From assembly GCA_003567835.1 (NCBI GenBank), contig PWYO01000129.1, forward strand, positions 1 through 17,675: 17,675 nucleotides of DNA, read 5' to 3'. Both the position numbers and the translations under genes were made by a program. Under the pieces are notes generated by a model. It ran no database searches. It was not told the origin of the DNA and saw only the letters and a list, made by a program, of their open reading frames with translations. Shown here one piece after another: positions 15,743 through 17,675 of this stretch. Numbering within the stretch: position 1 is the first letter of the stretch; the number at the start of each line of letters is the position of its first letter. The DNA comes from Actinomycetota bacterium. GTDB lineage: Bacteria > Actinomycetota > Humimicrobiia > Humimicrobiales > Humimicrobiaceae.

Positions 15743-16759
15743 ATGGTTTCTAAAAAACAACACATGATATTAGAGGTGAAAAATTTAAAGACCTATTTTG
15801 ATACGCCGGAAGGGGTGGTCAAAGCCGTGGACGGGGTCAGCTTCGACCTGAAAAAAGGCGAGGTTTTGGGGATTGTAGGGGAGACTGGTTCAGGCAAAAG
15901 TGTAACCGCTCTTTCCCTGCTCAACCTTATACCCCAGCCTGCAGGCAAAATTGTGGAGGGGCAGATTCTGCTGGAAGGCACAGATTTGGCCCGGCTAAAT
16001 CCCAGGCAGATGCAAAAGTACAGGGGCAGCAAGATTTCCATGGTTTTCCAGGATCCCATGACATCGCTGAACCCCGTATATACAATAGGCAGTCAGATTA
16101 TGGAGGCGATACGGATACACCAATCTATAACAAAGAATCAGGCCAGAAAGAAAACCATAGAATTATTAACCATGGTGGGCATACCGGAACCGAGCCGGAG
16201 GCTAAAAAGTTATCCGCATGAATGCAGCGGAGGCATGTGTCAGAGGGTAATGGTGGCGATGGCTTTGGCCAACAATCCTTCGGTATTGATTGCCGATGAG
16301 CCTACCACTGCACTGGATGTCACCATACAAGCACAAATACTGGAGCTTATGGTAAAACTCAAGGACAGAACCGGGTCTGCGATTATCCTCATTACCCATG
16401 ACTTGGGGGTTATTGCCAAGTATGCCTCCCGGGTGATGGTCATGTATGGCGGTAAACCGGTTGAGTTTGCCGATGTGGATACCATCTTTTATGAGCCCCT
16501 GCATCCTTATACCAGGGGGTTAATGGGCTCTATCACCAGACTGGATAATAAAAAAAAGCAGAGGCTTTTGGCCATTGAAGGGTCTTGTCCCAGCCTTATT
16601 GATTTGCCCCCCGGCTGCACATTTTACCCCCGATGCCCGTATGCGCGCAAGAGATGCGCTCAAAGCTATCCGGGTCTCGAGCAGGTAAACCCGGGCCGAC
16701 GCATTGCCTGCCATCGCTGGAAGAATTTTAGGAAAGGGTACAATGAAGGCAAACCATAA
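15743..16759 (+). CDS. oppD: Peptide ABC transporter ATPase, OppD/DppD type
   Basis: This is one of the two ATPases that power peptide import. From ATG 15743 it is 338 residues. AGGA (15732-15735) is 7 nt upstream; GTG 15740 is less likely. Visible are Walker A GETGSGKS (46-53), the Q-loop (FQDPMTSLNP), the signature CSGGMCQR (161-168), Walker B with catalytic E186 (LIADEPTTALD) and the switch histidine in ITHDLG. The C-terminal oligopeptide-transporter domain (LHPYTRGLM) carries cysteines 292, 298, 305 and 323 (C-x5-C-x6-C-x17-C). This pattern is known in DppD structures to bind a [4Fe-4S] cluster. The signature has Cys at position 1 and again at 166 where many relatives have Arg or Ser. The gene overlaps oppF by 17 nt. 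Confidence 0.96.
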   Translation: MVSKKQHMILEVKNLKTYFDTPEGVVKAVDGVSFDLKKGEVLGIVGETGSGKSVTALSLLNLIPQPAGKIVEGQILLEGTDLARLNPRQMQKYRGSKISMVFQDPMTSLNPVYTIGSQIMEAIRIHQSITKNQARKKTIELLTMVGIPEPSRRLKSYPHECSGGMCQRVMVAMALANNPSVLIADEPTTALDVTIQAQILELMVKLKDRTGSAIILITHDLGVIAKYASRVMVMYGGKPVEFADVDTIFYEPLHPYTRGLMGSITRLDNKKKQRLLAIEGSCPSLIDLPPGCTFYPRCPYARKRCAQSYPGLEQVNPGRRIACHRWKNFRKGYNEGKP

Positions 16760-17675
16760 ACATTTTTTACAGGTTAAAGACCTAAAGAAGTATTACAGGG
16801 CAGACAGCGGTTTTTTCTGGCACAGGGCCAAAGACTCGGTTAAAGCGGTAGACGGCATAAGTTTTAGCGTCCAGGAAGGTCAAACATTTGGACTGGTGGG
16901 AGAAAGCGGTTGCGGAAAATCTACGGTGACCCGTTTGATTTTAAGACTGACCCCTCCTACCGGGGGAAAGGTGTTCTACCAGGGCCGGGACCTGTTTTCC
17001 CTTTCCAGAAAACAGATGTTTGACATAAGAAGAGAAATGCAGATCATTTTTCAGGATCCTTTTGCTTCATTGTCACCCAGGATGACCGTAGGCGAGATTG
17101 TCAGTGAGCCTATGGAGATACACAGGGTAGGGGATAAGGCTTATCGGAGAAAAAGGGTGGCCTCGCTAATGGAAGTGGTAAACCTCCGTCCTGAGCATAT
17201 AAACCGTTATCCCCATCAGTTTAGCGGAGGCCAGAGGCAGAGGATTGGTATTGCCAGGGCTTTGGCATTAAAGCCCAGGCTTATCATCTGTGATGAACCT
17301 GTTTCGGCATTGGATGTTTCTGTGCAGGCCCAAATACTGAACCTGTTGACCGATCTTCAAAAAACCTTTGGTCTAACCTACTTATTTATTGCCCATGATC
17401 TTTCAGCGGTTAAGCATATAAGCAGCAAGATAGGGGTGATGTATCTGGGGAAAATTGTGGAGATTGCCCAGAGCGGGGATTTATACCAACAGCCCCTGCA
17501 CCCTTATACCATGGGCCTGATGTCTGCCATACCCCTTCCGGACCCTGTGCAGGAAAGACAGCGAAAAAGAATCTTATTATCCGGTGATGTTCCCAGCCCG
17601 ATTCATCCTCCCAGCGGATGCAGGTTTCATCCCCGCTGCCCCCTGGCAGCAGACATATGCAAAAGCCAAGAGCCA
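16743..17675 (+). CDS. oppF: Peptide ABC transporter ATPase, OppF/DppF type (3' end outside window)
   Basis: This is the partner ATPase of OppD in the importer. The frame stays open to the last base, giving 311 residues of a protein usually about 320-330 long, so only the tail is missing. The ATG has AGGAAAGGG (16730-16738) 4 nt upstream and lies inside the end of oppD, indicating coupling. Visible are Walker A GESGCGKS (53-60), the Q-loop (FQDPFASLSP), the signature FSGGQRQR (160-167), Walker B with E185 (IICDEPVSALD) and the switch histidine in FIAHDLS. LHPYTMGLMSAIP opens the C-terminal domain. Cysteines 293, 299 and 306 repeat the C-x5-C-x6-C spacing of OppD; a fourth would lie past the window end. 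All ATPase residues look functional. Confidence 0.95.
   Translation, partial: MKANHKHFLQVKDLKKYYRADSGFFWHRAKDSVKAVDGISFSVQEGQTFGLVGESGCGKSTVTRLILRLTPPTGGKVFYQGRDLFSLSRKQMFDIRREMQIIFQDPFASLSPRMTVGEIVSEPMEIHRVGDKAYRRKRVASLMEVVNLRPEHINRYPHQFSGGQRQRIGIARALALKPRLIICDEPVSALDVSVQAQILNLLTDLQKTFGLTYLFIAHDLSAVKHISSKIGVMYLGKIVEIAQSGDLYQQPLHPYTMGLMSAIPLPDPVQERQRKRILLSGDVPSPIHPPSGCRFHPRCPLAADICKSQEP

Noticed and set aside
1..17675. Search for CRISPR arrays, tRNA or rRNA genes, insertion sequences, attachment sites, riboswitches or T-boxes
   Set aside because: No repeated spacer units, cloverleaf-like sequences, transposase frames, terminal repeats or leader motifs were seen; intergenic gaps are all under 135 bp.

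Overview
The window is a compact, entirely plus-strand stretch of a bacterial chromosome, and nearly every base belongs to a recognisable conserved gene. Several things point to a Gram-positive-type member of the Bacillota, Clostridia/Peptococcia-like: strong AAGGAGG-type ribosome sites, frequent TTG starts, a uvrB-uvrA-uvrC run leading to rapZ, a gap-pgk-tpiA-gpmI-secG glycolytic cluster, and a lipobox-bearing peptide-binding protein. I cannot name the genus. Base composition and coding style look uniform, with no sign of a mobile element, prophage, CRISPR array, tRNA or rRNA.

Positions 1-6930 form a tightly packed DNA-repair and regulation block. It holds the C-terminal half of uvrB, complete uvrA and uvrC joined by 1- and 4-nt overlaps, a small four-helix membrane protein of the YvlD / phage-holin-4_2 type, and rapZ, the P-loop regulator. 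The usual downstream partners of rapZ in Bacillota (the yvcK/mgfK gene and whiA) are absent. Instead a 132-bp intergenic region with a candidate extended -10 promoter leads straight into glycolysis.

Positions 7063-11710 hold the lower-glycolysis operon: NAD-type GAPDH, phosphoglycerate kinase, triose-phosphate isomerase and cofactor-independent phosphoglycerate mutase. Enolase is missing from its common place after gpmI. A perfect 12-bp stem-loop between gap and pgk, with no promoter evident after it, suggests partial termination or mRNA processing that would set gap expression apart from pgk-tpiA-gpmI. secG (11819-12052) follows behind its own candidate extended -10 promoter.

Positions 12131-17675 hold an oppABCDF peptide ABC importer in canonical order: a lipoprotein receptor, two permeases and two ATPases, the last cut by the window end. 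A second perfect 12-bp hairpin lies between oppA and oppB and probably keeps receptor mRNA in excess. Both ATPases carry the same C-x5-C-x6-C tail signature, known in DppD-type proteins to hold an iron-sulfur cluster.

I found no convincing undescribed system. The points worth a second look are modest: gene-order breaks around rapZ and gpmI, two intercistronic hairpins, an A9 slippage-prone overlap before rapZ, and a Cys-to-Gly change beside the GAPDH catalytic cysteine.
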